From positions 1 to 47,177 of the forward strand of contig CADBVG010000035.1 in NCBI GenBank assembly GCA_902798105.1: DNA of 47,177 nucleotides, written 5' to 3'. A program made the translations under genes and the position numbers. The notes under the pieces are model-generated. The model had not been told where the DNA came from. It saw nothing but the letters and a program-made list of their open reading frames with translations, and ran no database searches. The first letter of the stretch is position 1. Each line of letters begins with the position of its first letter. The stretch comes from an uncultured Eubacteriales bacterium (GTDB lineage Bacteria > Bacillota > Clostridia > Christensenellales > Aristaeellaceae). This document shows positions 8,269 through 15,641 of the stretch, piece by piece.

Positions 8269-8487
8269 ATTCTGATTTATCGAGCTGTGCTCGATAAATC
8301 AGAATTGAGTGATTAGTGGTTAGTGGCTAGTGACTAGTGGTGGAGCAAATCCCTACGGGATTGTTTCAACGTTTCTCGGTCCTTTTATCAAAAGAAATCC
8401 GCAAGGATTTCCTCCTTCACTAGCCACTAATCACTAGCCACTAGCCACTCAAATTCTGATTTGTCGCTTCAGCGACAAATCAGAATT
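8268..8487. repeat. Composite hairpin repeat, copy 1
   Basis: A 220-bp non-coding element with a repeated architecture. It has an end hairpin with perfect 18-base arms (8268-8306) and then direct TAGTGGC/TAGTGA heptamers. Inside are two palindromes, AATCCCTACGGGATT and AAATCCGCAAGGATTT. The heptamers follow again in inverted form, and a second end hairpin with 16-17-base arms (8452-8487) closes it. The whole is itself an inverted repeat. Copy 2 at 11645-11837 has the same parts in reverse complement. Single hairpins of the same sequence family end other genes at 14644-14680 and 33866-33903. Confidence 0.85.
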
Positions 8488-8502
8488 CATAAGGAGGTTC
8501 CC

Positions 8503-9570
8503 ATGCGCGTAGTCGTGGGTATGTCCGGCGGCGTGGACAGTTCGGTTGCCGCGCTGCTGATGAAGCGCGCCGGTCACGAGGTGATCGGCGTGTTTATGAA
8601 AAACTGGGAGGAAAAGGACGAAAACGGCGTCTGCACCAGCGAACGGGACTGGGCAGACGTCCGTTCGGTGTGCGAGGCGCTGGATATCCCCTACTATTCG
8701 GTGAACTTCGCCAAACAGTACCGGGAGCGGGTATTCGAGCACTTCCTGTCGGAATACCGCAAGGGCCGCACCCCCAACCCGGACGTGCTGTGCAATCGTG
8801 AGATCAAGTTCAACGTGTTCCTGGATTTCGCCGAGCAGCTGGGGGCGGAGAAGCTGGTCACCGGCCACTTTGCCAACATCGACTGTGTGGACGGCGAATA
8901 CCGGCTGCTGCGCGCGGCGGACGAGAACAAGGACCAGACCTATTTTTTGTACATGCTGGGCCAGCGGGCGCTTTCAAAGGCGCTGTTCCCGGTGGGGAAT
9001 CTGACCAAGGCTGAAATCCGGGAAATTGCCCGGGACGCGGGGCTGCCCGTCAGCGAAAAGAAGGATTCCACCGGCGTGTGCTTTATCGGCGAGCGCAACT
9101 TCAAGCAGTTCCTGTCCGGCTTCCTGCCGGCCCAGCCGGGGGACATGGTCACCCCCGACGGTCGGGTGGTGGGCCGCCACGACGGGCTGATGTACTACAC
9201 CCTCGGCCAGCGCCGGGGCCTGGGCATCGGCGGCGGTGGCAACGGCCAGCGCTGGTTCGTGCTGGGCAAGGACCTGGAGCGCAACCGGTTGATCGTCAGC
9301 CAGGGCGAGGACGACGCCCTGTTCAGCCGCAGCGCCACAGGTTCGGAGCTGACGTGGCTGGCGCAGCGCCCGCCGGTGGCCGATGGCGAGCCCCTGGACT
9401 GCCAGGTGCGGCTGCGCCATCGCCAGCCGTTGCAGGATTGCCGCCTGACGCTGTCAAACGGGAAGGCACACATGGCCTTCGCCACGCCCCAGCGGGCGGT
9501 CACCCCGGGCCAGTCGGCGGTGTTCTACCAGGGCCAGGTCTGCCTGGGCGGCGCGATTGTGGACGGATAA
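8503..9570 (+). CDS. mnmA: tRNA-specific 2-thiouridylase MnmA
   Basis: Adenylates and thiolates U34 of Lys, Glu and Gln tRNAs using sulfur relayed from a cysteine desulfurase. The 355-residue protein has the PP-loop SGGVDSS (residues 8-14), the catalytic Cys97 in DVLCNREIKF, and the persulfide-forming Cys193 in GVCFIGER. The tRNA-binding QTYFL segment lies near 145 and the C-terminal beta domain starts near 210. AAGGAGG at 8491-8497 precedes the ATG. It is directly downstream of composite repeat copy 1, whose last hairpin ends 4 bases before the ribosome binding site, so the repeat sits in its leader. No cysteine desulfurase gene is adjacent. Confidence 0.96.
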   Translation: MRVVVGMSGGVDSSVAALLMKRAGHEVIGVFMKNWEEKDENGVCTSERDWADVRSVCEALDIPYYSVNFAKQYRERVFEHFLSEYRKGRTPNPDVLCNREIKFNVFLDFAEQLGAEKLVTGHFANIDCVDGEYRLLRAADENKDQTYFLYMLGQRALSKALFPVGNLTKAEIREIARDAGLPVSEKKDSTGVCFIGERNFKQFLSGFLPAQPGDMVTPDGRVVGRHDGLMYYTLGQRRGLGIGGGGNGQRWFVLGKDLERNRLIVSQGEDDALFSRSATGSELTWLAQRPPVADGEPLDCQVRLRHRQPLQDCRLTLSNGKAHMAFATPQRAVTPGQSAVFYQGQVCLGGAIVDG

Positions 9571-9629
9571 ACCTGCGAAATCCGCGTAAGCGCCTGACGG
9601 ATAATCCGCTCGCCGGCTGACCGCCTTAA
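9571..9629. mobile_element. 5'-truncated short mobile repeat (outer copy, left part)
   Basis: This stretch matches the second half of the short repeats seen elsewhere (CCTGCGAAAT..., GCCTGACGGA..., CTCGCCGGCTGACCGCC). It starts right after the mnmA stop, so its left half is missing. It continues at 9747-9761 (TTGTGCGATATTTCC) on the far side of an inserted second copy. The join is the internal TTAA of the element's own right end. Confidence 0.7.
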
Positions 9630-9742
9630 GGAAACACCGCACAATGCTCGCGGCCCATTAGCGGGTGAATTTCAGCCGCTTGCTGCCTGCAAAAATCTCG
9701 ATGACCCGCCAGGTAACCTTCGATCGATTATGCGGTATTTCC
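9630..9742. mobile_element. Short mobile repeat (113 bp) nested in another copy
   Basis: Ends are GGAAACACCGCACAAT and ATTATGCGGTATTTCC, flanked by TTAA at 9626-9629 and 9743-9746. Sequence on both sides (9571-9629 and 9747-9761) belongs to another copy of the same family, so this one inserted into the TTAA of an older element. It is non-coding and the shortest copy in the window. Confidence 0.8.
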
Positions 9743-9792
9743 TTAATTGTGCGATATTTCCTATATTTATTCGACAAAATGCTGCAAGGACC

Positions 9793-9822
9793 TTGTTAAG
9801 CATACCCTGTTCATGCTATAAT
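9793..9822 (+). promoter_or_regulatory. Promoter of the coiled-coil protein gene
   Basis: TTGTTA (9793-9798), an 18-base spacer and TATAAT (9817-9822), 34 bases before the ATG at 9857. It lies just downstream of the nested repeats. Confidence 0.7.
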
Positions 9823-9856
9823 ATAATCAGATATATGTACACAGGGAGGCCGTGTT

Positions 9857-11566
9857 ATGAATTCCAAGGGCAAGGTATGGCAAATCGTGCTGCTGGCGCT
9901 GCTGGTGCTCGCCATCATTGCGATACTGCTGTTCAACAACAAGCTGAACGCCAGCAAGGAATCCCTCTCCTCTACGATGGCCCAATTGACGGAGGAGCAG
10001 AACAATTCCGCAGCGCTGCAGAAGGACCTGGATGCGGCCAGGGCCGAATATGAAGCGGCCAGCGCGGAACTGACGCAGGCGAAGGCGCAGGTCGAGGACC
10101 TGAATGCCCAGGTGGAGAGCGGCAAGGCGACTGCCGAGCAGCTACAGGCGGACCTGACCGCAGCCAACGCCCAGGTGACCGCCCTGGAAACCGAGGTGGC
10201 TGAGACGAAGGCGCGGGTGACCGAGCTGGAGGGCCTGGTCAGCCGGAAGGATACGGCCATCGCGATGATGAGCAGCCTGTCTTCCGGGAAGGATTCGGTC
10301 ATCGAGGGCCTGAACAACGCGCTCAGCGAAAAGGACGCGGCCATCGAGGGCCTGAACAGTTCGCTCAGCGAAAAGGATGCAACTATTGAAGGCCTGAACG
10401 CGGCGATTGCCGAGAAGGACGCGACCATCGAGGATCTGACTGCGGCCGCGCAGAACGCGCAGGAAGTGAGCGCCGCGGCACCCGAAGCCGGACCGACGGC
10501 CCCGGAGAAGGACGAGGCCGGGACGGAAGCTGTGCCTGAGGCCCCTGCAAAGGAAGAAGCCGAACCCGCAGCGATGCCGGAGGGTGAAACCGAGGTGCCG
10601 GATGCGCTGACGGAGGCGTTCGCCAACCTGGAGCAGGCGATCGCGACGGTGGCTGGCGCCCAGGCCCAGGGTGAGGCCGTTCCTGAAGAGGTCGCCAACA
10701 TCGACTTGGACGCCGTTCGGGACGAGATGTTGGCCGTCGTGGAGGATGCCCCTGCAAACAGGACCGAGGAGGAGCGCATCGAAGCCCTGAATGCCCTGCG
10801 GGAGAGCCTGGAGGCCGCGCTGCCCGAGGCTGAGCAGGCTGTCGAGGACGCCCAGGCCCGATTGGATGCCGCCAATGATGAGCTGGACAGGCTTACCGTC
10901 GAGCTTCTGGAGAAGGCGGGCGATATCGCCACGCTGAACGAGGTCATGGCGGCCATGGACGCCCAGGCCGAGAGCGATGCCGCGAAGCTTCAGGATATGG
11001 CGGATCAGCTGGCCCAGGCCGAAGCCGATCTCGCGGCCAGGCAGCAGGCCCTCGAGGAAGCCCAGGCACAGGCCCAGGCCGACGAGGAGGCCCATCTGCA
11101 GGCGCTGGCCGAGGCTCAGGCCGAGTATGAGGAAAATATGGCCCAGGCTGCGGCGGAGATTCAGGCCCAGAAGGACGCCCTGGCGGACGCCCAGGCCGAG
11201 TACGAGGAAAACCTGGCCGAGGCGGAGGCCTATAAGCTGGAACGGGCGCTCGAAAACGGCGACGCCCACCTGGCCACCGCGGTGGACAGCGATATCCAGG
11301 TGGCTGCCGACGGCGTCACCGCCGCTTGCCAGTACACCAACAGCGATGCCAGCGGCAACACGGTCACCGTGGTGTTGGTGGTGGATGGCGAGACGGTGTA
11401 CACCCGCACGCTGAAGCCGGGCGAGTCCATCGACGGTATCACCCTTGAAAAGCCCCTCTCCGCGGGCTATTACGAGGCGATGGTCGTCTCCACCATAAAG
11501 GACAACGCCGGCGAAACCGTGATGACCACCCGCGTCCCCGTCACCGTGAGCGTGGCCGCGAAGTGA
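9857..11566 (+). CDS. Membrane-anchored coiled-coil protein with C-terminal beta domain
   Basis: A protein of 569 residues, function unknown. Residues 1-10 are cytoplasmic and basic, and 9-29 form one membrane helix. A long Ala/Glu/Lys-rich coiled coil (about 30-200) includes four tandem 14-15-residue units of the type SEKDATIEGLN (about 140-195). A Pro/Glu/Ala-rich stretch (about 200-250) is followed by a second coiled coil with Ala-Gln repeats (about 255-470). The last 100 residues have beta-strand character (CQYTNSDASGN, VVLVVDGETVYTRTL, VPVTVSV), like a small Ig-like surface domain. GGGAGG lies 7 bases before the ATG. It could be a cell-envelope spacer or division-associated protein; this is inference. 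Confidence 0.75.
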   Translation: MNSKGKVWQIVLLALLVLAIIAILLFNNKLNASKESLSSTMAQLTEEQNNSAALQKDLDAARAEYEAASAELTQAKAQVEDLNAQVESGKATAEQLQADLTAANAQVTALETEVAETKARVTELEGLVSRKDTAIAMMSSLSSGKDSVIEGLNNALSEKDAAIEGLNSSLSEKDATIEGLNAAIAEKDATIEDLTAAAQNAQEVSAAAPEAGPTAPEKDEAGTEAVPEAPAKEEAEPAAMPEGETEVPDALTEAFANLEQAIATVAGAQAQGEAVPEEVANIDLDAVRDEMLAVVEDAPANRTEEERIEALNALRESLEAALPEAEQAVEDAQARLDAANDELDRLTVELLEKAGDIATLNEVMAAMDAQAESDAAKLQDMADQLAQAEADLAARQQALEEAQAQAQADEEAHLQALAEAQAEYEENMAQAAAEIQAQKDALADAQAEYEENLAEAEAYKLERALENGDAHLATAVDSDIQVAADGVTAACQYTNSDASGNTVTVVLVVDGETVYTRTLKPGESIDGITLEKPLSAGYYEAMVVSTIKDNAGETVMTTRVPVTVSVAAK

Positions 11567-11580
11567 CCGATCGGTTCCCC

Positions 11581-11616
11581 AGCCCTTCGCGCCAGCCGCG
11601 AAGGGCTGTTGCGTTT
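11581..11616 (+). terminator. Rho-independent terminator of the coiled-coil gene
   Basis: AGCCCTTCGCG/CGCGAAGGGCT stem (11581-11607) with a 5-base loop, followed by GTTGCGTTTT. Confidence 0.8.
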
Positions 11617-11644
11617 TGGGAAGTGGTATGGTATGATATGAGTA

Positions 11645-11837
11645 AATTCTGATTTGTCGCGGAGCGACAAATCAGAATTTGAGTGGCTAGTGGCTAGTGA
11701 TCAGTGGCTAGTGAATGATGAAATCCTTGCGGATTTCTTTCAAATCCCGTAGGGATTTGTACCACCACTAGTCACTAGCCACTAGCCACTAATCACTCAA
11801 TTCTGATTTATCGAGCATCAACTCGACAAATCAGAAT
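11645..11837. repeat. Composite hairpin repeat, copy 2 (inverted relative to copy 1)
   Basis: 193 bp with the same parts as copy 1 in reverse-complement order. The end hairpin with 16-base arms (11645-11679) is followed by TAGTGGC heptamers, AAATCCTTGCGGATTT, AAATCCCGTAGGGATTT, inverted heptamers and an end hairpin (11799-11837) with one A-C mismatch. The two copies bracket mnmA and the coiled-coil gene. It ends 2 bases before the CGGAGG ribosome binding site of larE. Confidence 0.85.
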
Positions 11838-11851
11838 ATACGGAGGCAACT

Positions 11852-12619
11852 ATGACCCCATCGAACACCGTTCCCCAACCCCTGCGCGCCTTCTTCGACG
11901 CTCATCCCCGGATGGCGCTGGCCTTTTCCGGCGGCGTGGACAGCGCTTATCTGCTGTATGCCGCGAAGACCTGCGGCTGCGACGTGGCGGCCTTTTACGC
12001 CCAGTCGGCCTTCCAGCCGGAATTCGAGCGCCGGGACGCCCGGCGCCTGGCGGAACAGCTGGACGTGCCCTTGAACGTGGTGCCGTTGGATGTGCTGGCA
12101 GTGGCGGCGGTGCGATCAAACCCCGCCGACCGCTGCTACCACTGCAAGCAGGCGATATTCACCGCGCTGCTGGCAGCGGCAGGGGCACAGGGATACGAGG
12201 CTGTCATGGACGGCACCAACGCCTCCGACGACGCCGGGGACCGTCCTGGCATGAAGGCGCTCGTGGAGCTGGAGGTGCTGTCGCCGCTGCGGCTGTGCGG
12301 CATCACCAAGGCCCAGGTGCGGGCATACTCCCGGGCGGCGGGGCTGTTCACCTGGGACAAGCCCGCCTATGCCTGCCTGGCCACCCGCGTCCCCACGGGC
12401 ACGCCCATCACGGGTGAGGACCTCAATCGGGTGGAAGGCGCGGAAGCGGCGCTGTTTGCCCTCGGTTTTTCCGACTTCCGGGTGCGCCTGTTCCATGGCG
12501 CGGCCCGCTTGCAGCTGCCCGGGGCGCAGATGGCGGAGGCTGTCGCCCGGCGGGAGGAAATACGCGGGGCCCTCGCGCCCTGGTTTGAAAATGTCATGCT
12601 GGATTTGAAGGACAGGTGA
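11852..12619 (+). CDS. larE: LarE, sulfur-insertase for the nickel-pincer nucleotide cofactor
   Basis: ATP-dependent sulfur transferase that makes the dithio form of the pyridinium ring in nickel-pincer nucleotide (NPN) synthesis. The 255 residues include the PP-loop FSGGVDS (25-31), CYHCK with Cys95 and Cys98, and Cys175 in YACLATR. Some LarE proteins sacrifice a single cysteine as sulfur donor. Those with three cysteines in these positions are reported to hold a 4Fe-4S cluster and work catalytically; assigning this protein to the second class is inference. It is the first gene of larE-larB-larC with a 4-base overlap or close spacing to larB. No larA (lactate racemase) is in the window. Confidence 0.93.
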   Translation: MTPSNTVPQPLRAFFDAHPRMALAFSGGVDSAYLLYAAKTCGCDVAAFYAQSAFQPEFERRDARRLAEQLDVPLNVVPLDVLAVAAVRSNPADRCYHCKQAIFTALLAAAGAQGYEAVMDGTNASDDAGDRPGMKALVELEVLSPLRLCGITKAQVRAYSRAAGLFTWDKPAYACLATRVPTGTPITGEDLNRVEGAEAALFALGFSDFRVRLFHGAARLQLPGAQMAEAVARREEIRGALAPWFENVMLDLKDR

Positions 12620-12621
12620 AT

Positions 12622-13383
12622 ATGGACAGAGATCAAATGCTGGAGGCATTGCGGGACGTGCAGGCGGGGCGCATGACGCCGGAGGCGGCGCTGAAGCGGC
12701 TGGCCATGGCCCCCTATGAGGACATCGGCTACGCCAAGATCGACCACCACCGGGGCCTGCGCAACGGCACCGGCGAGGTGATCTACGGCGCGGGCAAGAC
12801 CGCTGCGCAGATCGCCGCCATCGCCGGTCACATGCTGGCGGCGGGGGGCGAGAATATACTGGTCACCCGCCTGGACGGGGAAAAGGCGGCGCAGGTGGAG
12901 CAGGCCGTGCCGCTGTTCTACGACCCTACGGCCCGGGTGGGCGTGGTCAACCGCGTGGCACGGCTCCTGGTGGGCAGCGTGGTGGTGGCCTCCGGCGGCA
13001 CCAGCGACCTGCCTGTCTGCGAGGAGGCGGCGCTGACCGCCGAGACCCTGGGCAGTCGGGTCACCCGCCTGTACGACGTGGGCGTGGCCGGGCTGCACCG
13101 TCTGCTGTCCCACCTGGACGAGCTGCAATCGGCCCGGGTGGTGGTGGCCGTGGCGGGCATGGAGGGGGCGCTGGCCAGCGTGATCGGCGGGCTGGTGGAC
13201 TGCCCCGTCATCGCGGTGCCCACCTCCGTGGGCTACGGGGCCAGCTTCGGCGGCGTATCCGCGCTGCTGTCCATGCTGAACGCCTGTGCCAGCGGCATAT
13301 CGGTGGTGAACATCGACAATGGCTTCGGCGCGGGGTACCTGGCCAACCGAATCAACCGAATGAAGGGGATTGACGAGGCATGA
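12622..13383 (+). CDS. larB: LarB, pyridinium-3,5-biscarboxylic acid mononucleotide synthase
   Basis: First enzyme of NPN cofactor synthesis: it carboxylates the pyridinium ring of nicotinic acid adenine dinucleotide and releases AMP. The protein has 253 residues from the ATG at 12622. A GTG at 12616 overlaps the larE stop (GTGA) and is a possible alternative start. The N-terminal region and the PurE-like core (VAVAGMEGALASVIGGL, VPTSVGYG) are typical. The stop overlaps the larC ATG (ATGA at 13380-13383), which indicates translational coupling. Confidence 0.93.
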   Translation: MDRDQMLEALRDVQAGRMTPEAALKRLAMAPYEDIGYAKIDHHRGLRNGTGEVIYGAGKTAAQIAAIAGHMLAAGGENILVTRLDGEKAAQVEQAVPLFYDPTARVGVVNRVARLLVGSVVVASGGTSDLPVCEEAALTAETLGSRVTRLYDVGVAGLHRLLSHLDELQSARVVVAVAGMEGALASVIGGLVDCPVIAVPTSVGYGASFGGVSALLSMLNACASGISVVNIDNGFGAGYLANRINRMKGIDEA

Positions 13384-14648
13384 AGACGCTTTACATCGAA
13401 TGCAACATGGGCGCGGCGGGGGACATGCTGATGGCCGCACTGAGCGAGCTGCTCCCCGACCCGGAGGCTTTTATCGCCCGTATGAACGCCCTGGGCATTC
13501 CCGGCGTGCGCTTCGAGCGCCAAAAGGCGGAGAAGTGCGGCATCACCGGCACGCACATCGCCGTGACGGTGGATGGGGAGGAGGAGCATTCCCACGATAT
13601 TGAGGGAACAGGGAACGGGAATAGCGGGCATGATCATTCCCACGACCACGGGCATCATCACGGGCATTTACATGACGATGCCGAAGCCGATCATTCTCAA
13701 TTACCCGCGCACGAACACCATCACCATCATGCCTCGCTCCACGACATCCGCGCCAGCATCGATGCCCTGGACCTGCCGGAGGCGGTGAAGGCTGACGCGA
13801 AGGCGGTGTACATGAGGATCGCCGAGGCGGAGTCGAAGGTACACGGCCATCCCGTCGATCAAATCCACTTCCACGAGGTGGGCGCGCTGGACGCCGTGGC
13901 TGACGTGGTGGGGGTCTGCGCGCTGATGCACGAGCTCGCCCCAGAGCGGGTGGCGGTGTCGCCGGTGCACGTGGGCAGCGGCCAGGTGCGCTGCGCCCAC
14001 GGCGTGCTGCCGGTTCCGGCCCCGGCCACGGCGCTGCTGCTGGAGGGCGTGCCGGTCTACGGCGGCGCGATCCGCGGGGAGCTGTGCACGCCCACCGGCG
14101 CGGCGCTGCTGAGGCACTTTGCCGACGATTTCGGCGACATGCCCGCCATGACCCTTGATCGCGTGGGCTATGGCATGGGCACCAAGGACTTCCCCTGGGC
14201 CAACTGCGTGCGGGCGCTGCTGGGGCAGACCCGGGAGGCCCCGGAGAGCGCGGTGGAGCTGTGCTGCAACCTGGACGACATGACCGGCGAGGCCATAGGC
14301 TTTGCGGTCCAGCACCTGCGCCGGGCCGGCGCGCTGGACGTGTGGACCCAGGCCATCCAGATGAAGAAGGACCGCCCCGGCGCGCTGCTGTGCTGCCTGT
14401 GCCCGCCCGAGCGGGAGGGGGAGTTCGCGGCCCTGATGCTCAAACACACCACTACCATCGGCGTGCGCTGCCAGACCCTTAGGCGGTATACCCTGGCGCG
14501 GGAGGCCGTCACCCTGGACACCCCCTACGGCCCCGTCCGCGCCAAGCGCTCCCACGGCCACGGCGTGGACCGGATCAAGCCCGAGTTCGACGATTTGATG
14601 GAAATCGCCGAGAGGGAAGGAATGGCGGTGGGGGAGATCAACCTCTGA
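13380..14648 (+). CDS. larC: LarC, nickel insertion protein for NPN cofactor
   Basis: CTP-dependent nickel insertase that completes the nickel-pincer nucleotide. The 422-residue protein begins YIECNMGAAGDM, as usual. In Lactobacillus plantarum larC is split and joined by a frameshift; here one uninterrupted frame encodes both halves. A strongly His-rich loop (residues 70-121, about 20 His with Asp and Glu) is inserted in the N-terminal half and could store or gather Ni2+ (inference). The C-terminal half keeps HTTTIGVR and RVKPEFDD-like motifs. It is the last gene of the operon, followed by a hairpin. Confidence 0.93.
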   Translation: MKTLYIECNMGAAGDMLMAALSELLPDPEAFIARMNALGIPGVRFERQKAEKCGITGTHIAVTVDGEEEHSHDIEGTGNGNSGHDHSHDHGHHHGHLHDDAEADHSQLPAHEHHHHHASLHDIRASIDALDLPEAVKADAKAVYMRIAEAESKVHGHPVDQIHFHEVGALDAVADVVGVCALMHELAPERVAVSPVHVGSGQVRCAHGVLPVPAPATALLLEGVPVYGGAIRGELCTPTGAALLRHFADDFGDMPAMTLDRVGYGMGTKDFPWANCVRALLGQTREAPESAVELCCNLDDMTGEAIGFAVQHLRRAGALDVWTQAIQMKKDRPGALLCCLCPPEREGEFAALMLKHTTTIGVRCQTLRRYTLAREAVTLDTPYGPVRAKRSHGHGVDRIKPEFDDLMEIAEREGMAVGEINL

Positions 14649-14740
14649 ATTATCAAGCTGATGCTCGATAATTCAGAAGTTATCAAACCCAAAAGCGATT
14701 CATCCGCACGGCGTCAGCCGTGCGGATGAATCTGTTTTCG
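14644..14740. terminator. Hairpin pair between convergent larC and deoC
   Basis: The first stem (about 14644-14680; CTGAATTATCAAGC/GCTCGATAATTCAG) belongs to the end-hairpin family of the composite repeats and overlaps the larC stop. The second (14697-14732, perfect 16-base arms, GTCA loop) is followed by TGTTTT and preceded by AAAAGC, so it can serve both larC and the converging deoC. Confidence 0.8.
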
Positions 14741-14746
14741 TCTGCC

Positions 14747-15418
14747 TCAATACGTTCCCGGGGCTGCGTTTTCGGCCTTCAGGATCTTGATGATGCGGCT
14801 GGTGCCCAGGCGGGTGGCGCCCAGCTCGACGAACTTCTCGGCGTCGGCGATGGATGAAATGCCGCCGGCGGCCTTGATGCGCACGTTGGGGCCGACGTGT
14901 TTGGCGAACAGGGCCACGTCGTCGAAGGTCGCGCCGCCCTTGGAGAAGCCTGTGGAGGTCTTGATGAAGTCCGCGCCGGCCTCGGTGACCAGGCGGCACA
15001 TGGTGACCTTCTCCTCGTCGGTGAGCAGGCAGGTCTCGATGATGACCTTCAGCACCAGCTGGCCGCAGGCGGCCTTCAGGGCCTTGATCTCATCCAGCAC
15101 GTAAGCGGTGTTGCCGGCCTTCAGCATGCCGATGTTGATGACCATGTCGATCTCGCCGGCGCCGTTGGCGATGGCCTCCTTCGCCTCGAAGACCTTGGTA
15201 CCGGTGGTGGTGTTGCCGTTGGGGAAGCCGATGACGGTGCAGATGGCCAGCCTGCCCTGCACGTAGTCCGCCGCCTGCTTCACATAGCAGGGCGGGATGC
15301 ACACCGAGGCGGTCTTGTAGGCCATCGCGTCGTCGCAGAGCTTTTGAATGTCCTCCCAGGTCGCGGTCTGCGCCAGCAGGGTGTGGTCAACCATGGAACA
15401 GAGCTTTTCAGTGGTCAT
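14747..15418 (-). CDS. deoC: Deoxyribose-phosphate aldolase
   Basis: Cleaves 2-deoxyribose-5-phosphate to glyceraldehyde-3-phosphate and acetaldehyde in deoxynucleoside breakdown. The 223-residue TIM-barrel protein shows the Schiff-base Lys153 in [10 protein letters not shown], Asp92 in [10 protein letters not shown], and the GGISS phosphate-binding loop near 188. TGGAGG precedes the ATG. It is a single gene with its own promoter, not linked to deoB, pdp or cdd here. Confidence 0.96.
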   Translation of the reverse strand: MTTEKLCSMVDHTLLAQTATWEDIQKLCDDAMAYKTASVCIPPCYVKQAADYVQGRLAICTVIGFPNGNTTTGTKVFEAKEAIANGAGEIDMVINIGMLKAGNTAYVLDEIKALKAACGQLVLKVIIETCLLTDEEKVTMCRLVTEAGADFIKTSTGFSKGGATFDDVALFAKHVGPNVRIKAAGGISSIADAEKFVELGATRLGTSRIIKILKAENAAPGTY

Positions 15419-15453
15419 ATTGTATTCCTCCAGTTGCGTTGATTGTTGATTTT

Positions 15454-15482
15454 ATTGTACAGTTCAACGCTGCGTTTGTCAA
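15454..15482 (-). promoter_or_regulatory. deoC promoter
   Basis: On the minus strand TTGACA (15482-15477), a 17-base spacer and TACAAT (15459-15454), 36 bases before the ATG. Confidence 0.8.
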
Positions 15483-15538
15483 TGCAAAGGCGCTCCATCA
15501 GTTTTCAATTCGTTCACAAATCATAGAATGTTTGTTTA

Positions 15539-15567
15539 TTGACTTTGACCTTGTTCGATCTTATAAT
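15539..15567 (+). promoter_or_regulatory. htrA promoter with CtsR-like operator in the spacer
   Basis: TTGACT (15539-15544), a 17-base spacer and TATAAT (15562-15567). The spacer holds TTTGACC-TTG-TTCGATC (15544-15560). The CtsR heat-shock repressor site is two TTTGACC heptamers separated by three bases. The first heptamer matches exactly and the second matches 5 of 7. Repression by CtsR is inference; no ctsR gene is in the window. Confidence 0.65.
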
Positions 15568-15641
15568 AATTCCAGCAATCGGGAAGAAAACCCGATGCGC
15601 CGGAAATAATAAAAATCATCTGCGAGAGGAGAAGATAGATT

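Noticed and set aside
8310-8450. CRISPR array in the TAGTGGC-rich repeat
   Set aside because: The heptamers are short, contiguous and inverted, without spacers of regular length.
9857-11566. Phage tape-measure or M-protein-like virulence gene
   Set aside because: The coiled coils are generic. There are no phage genes nearby and no LPXTG anchor; the single N-terminal helix only supports a membrane-anchored protein.
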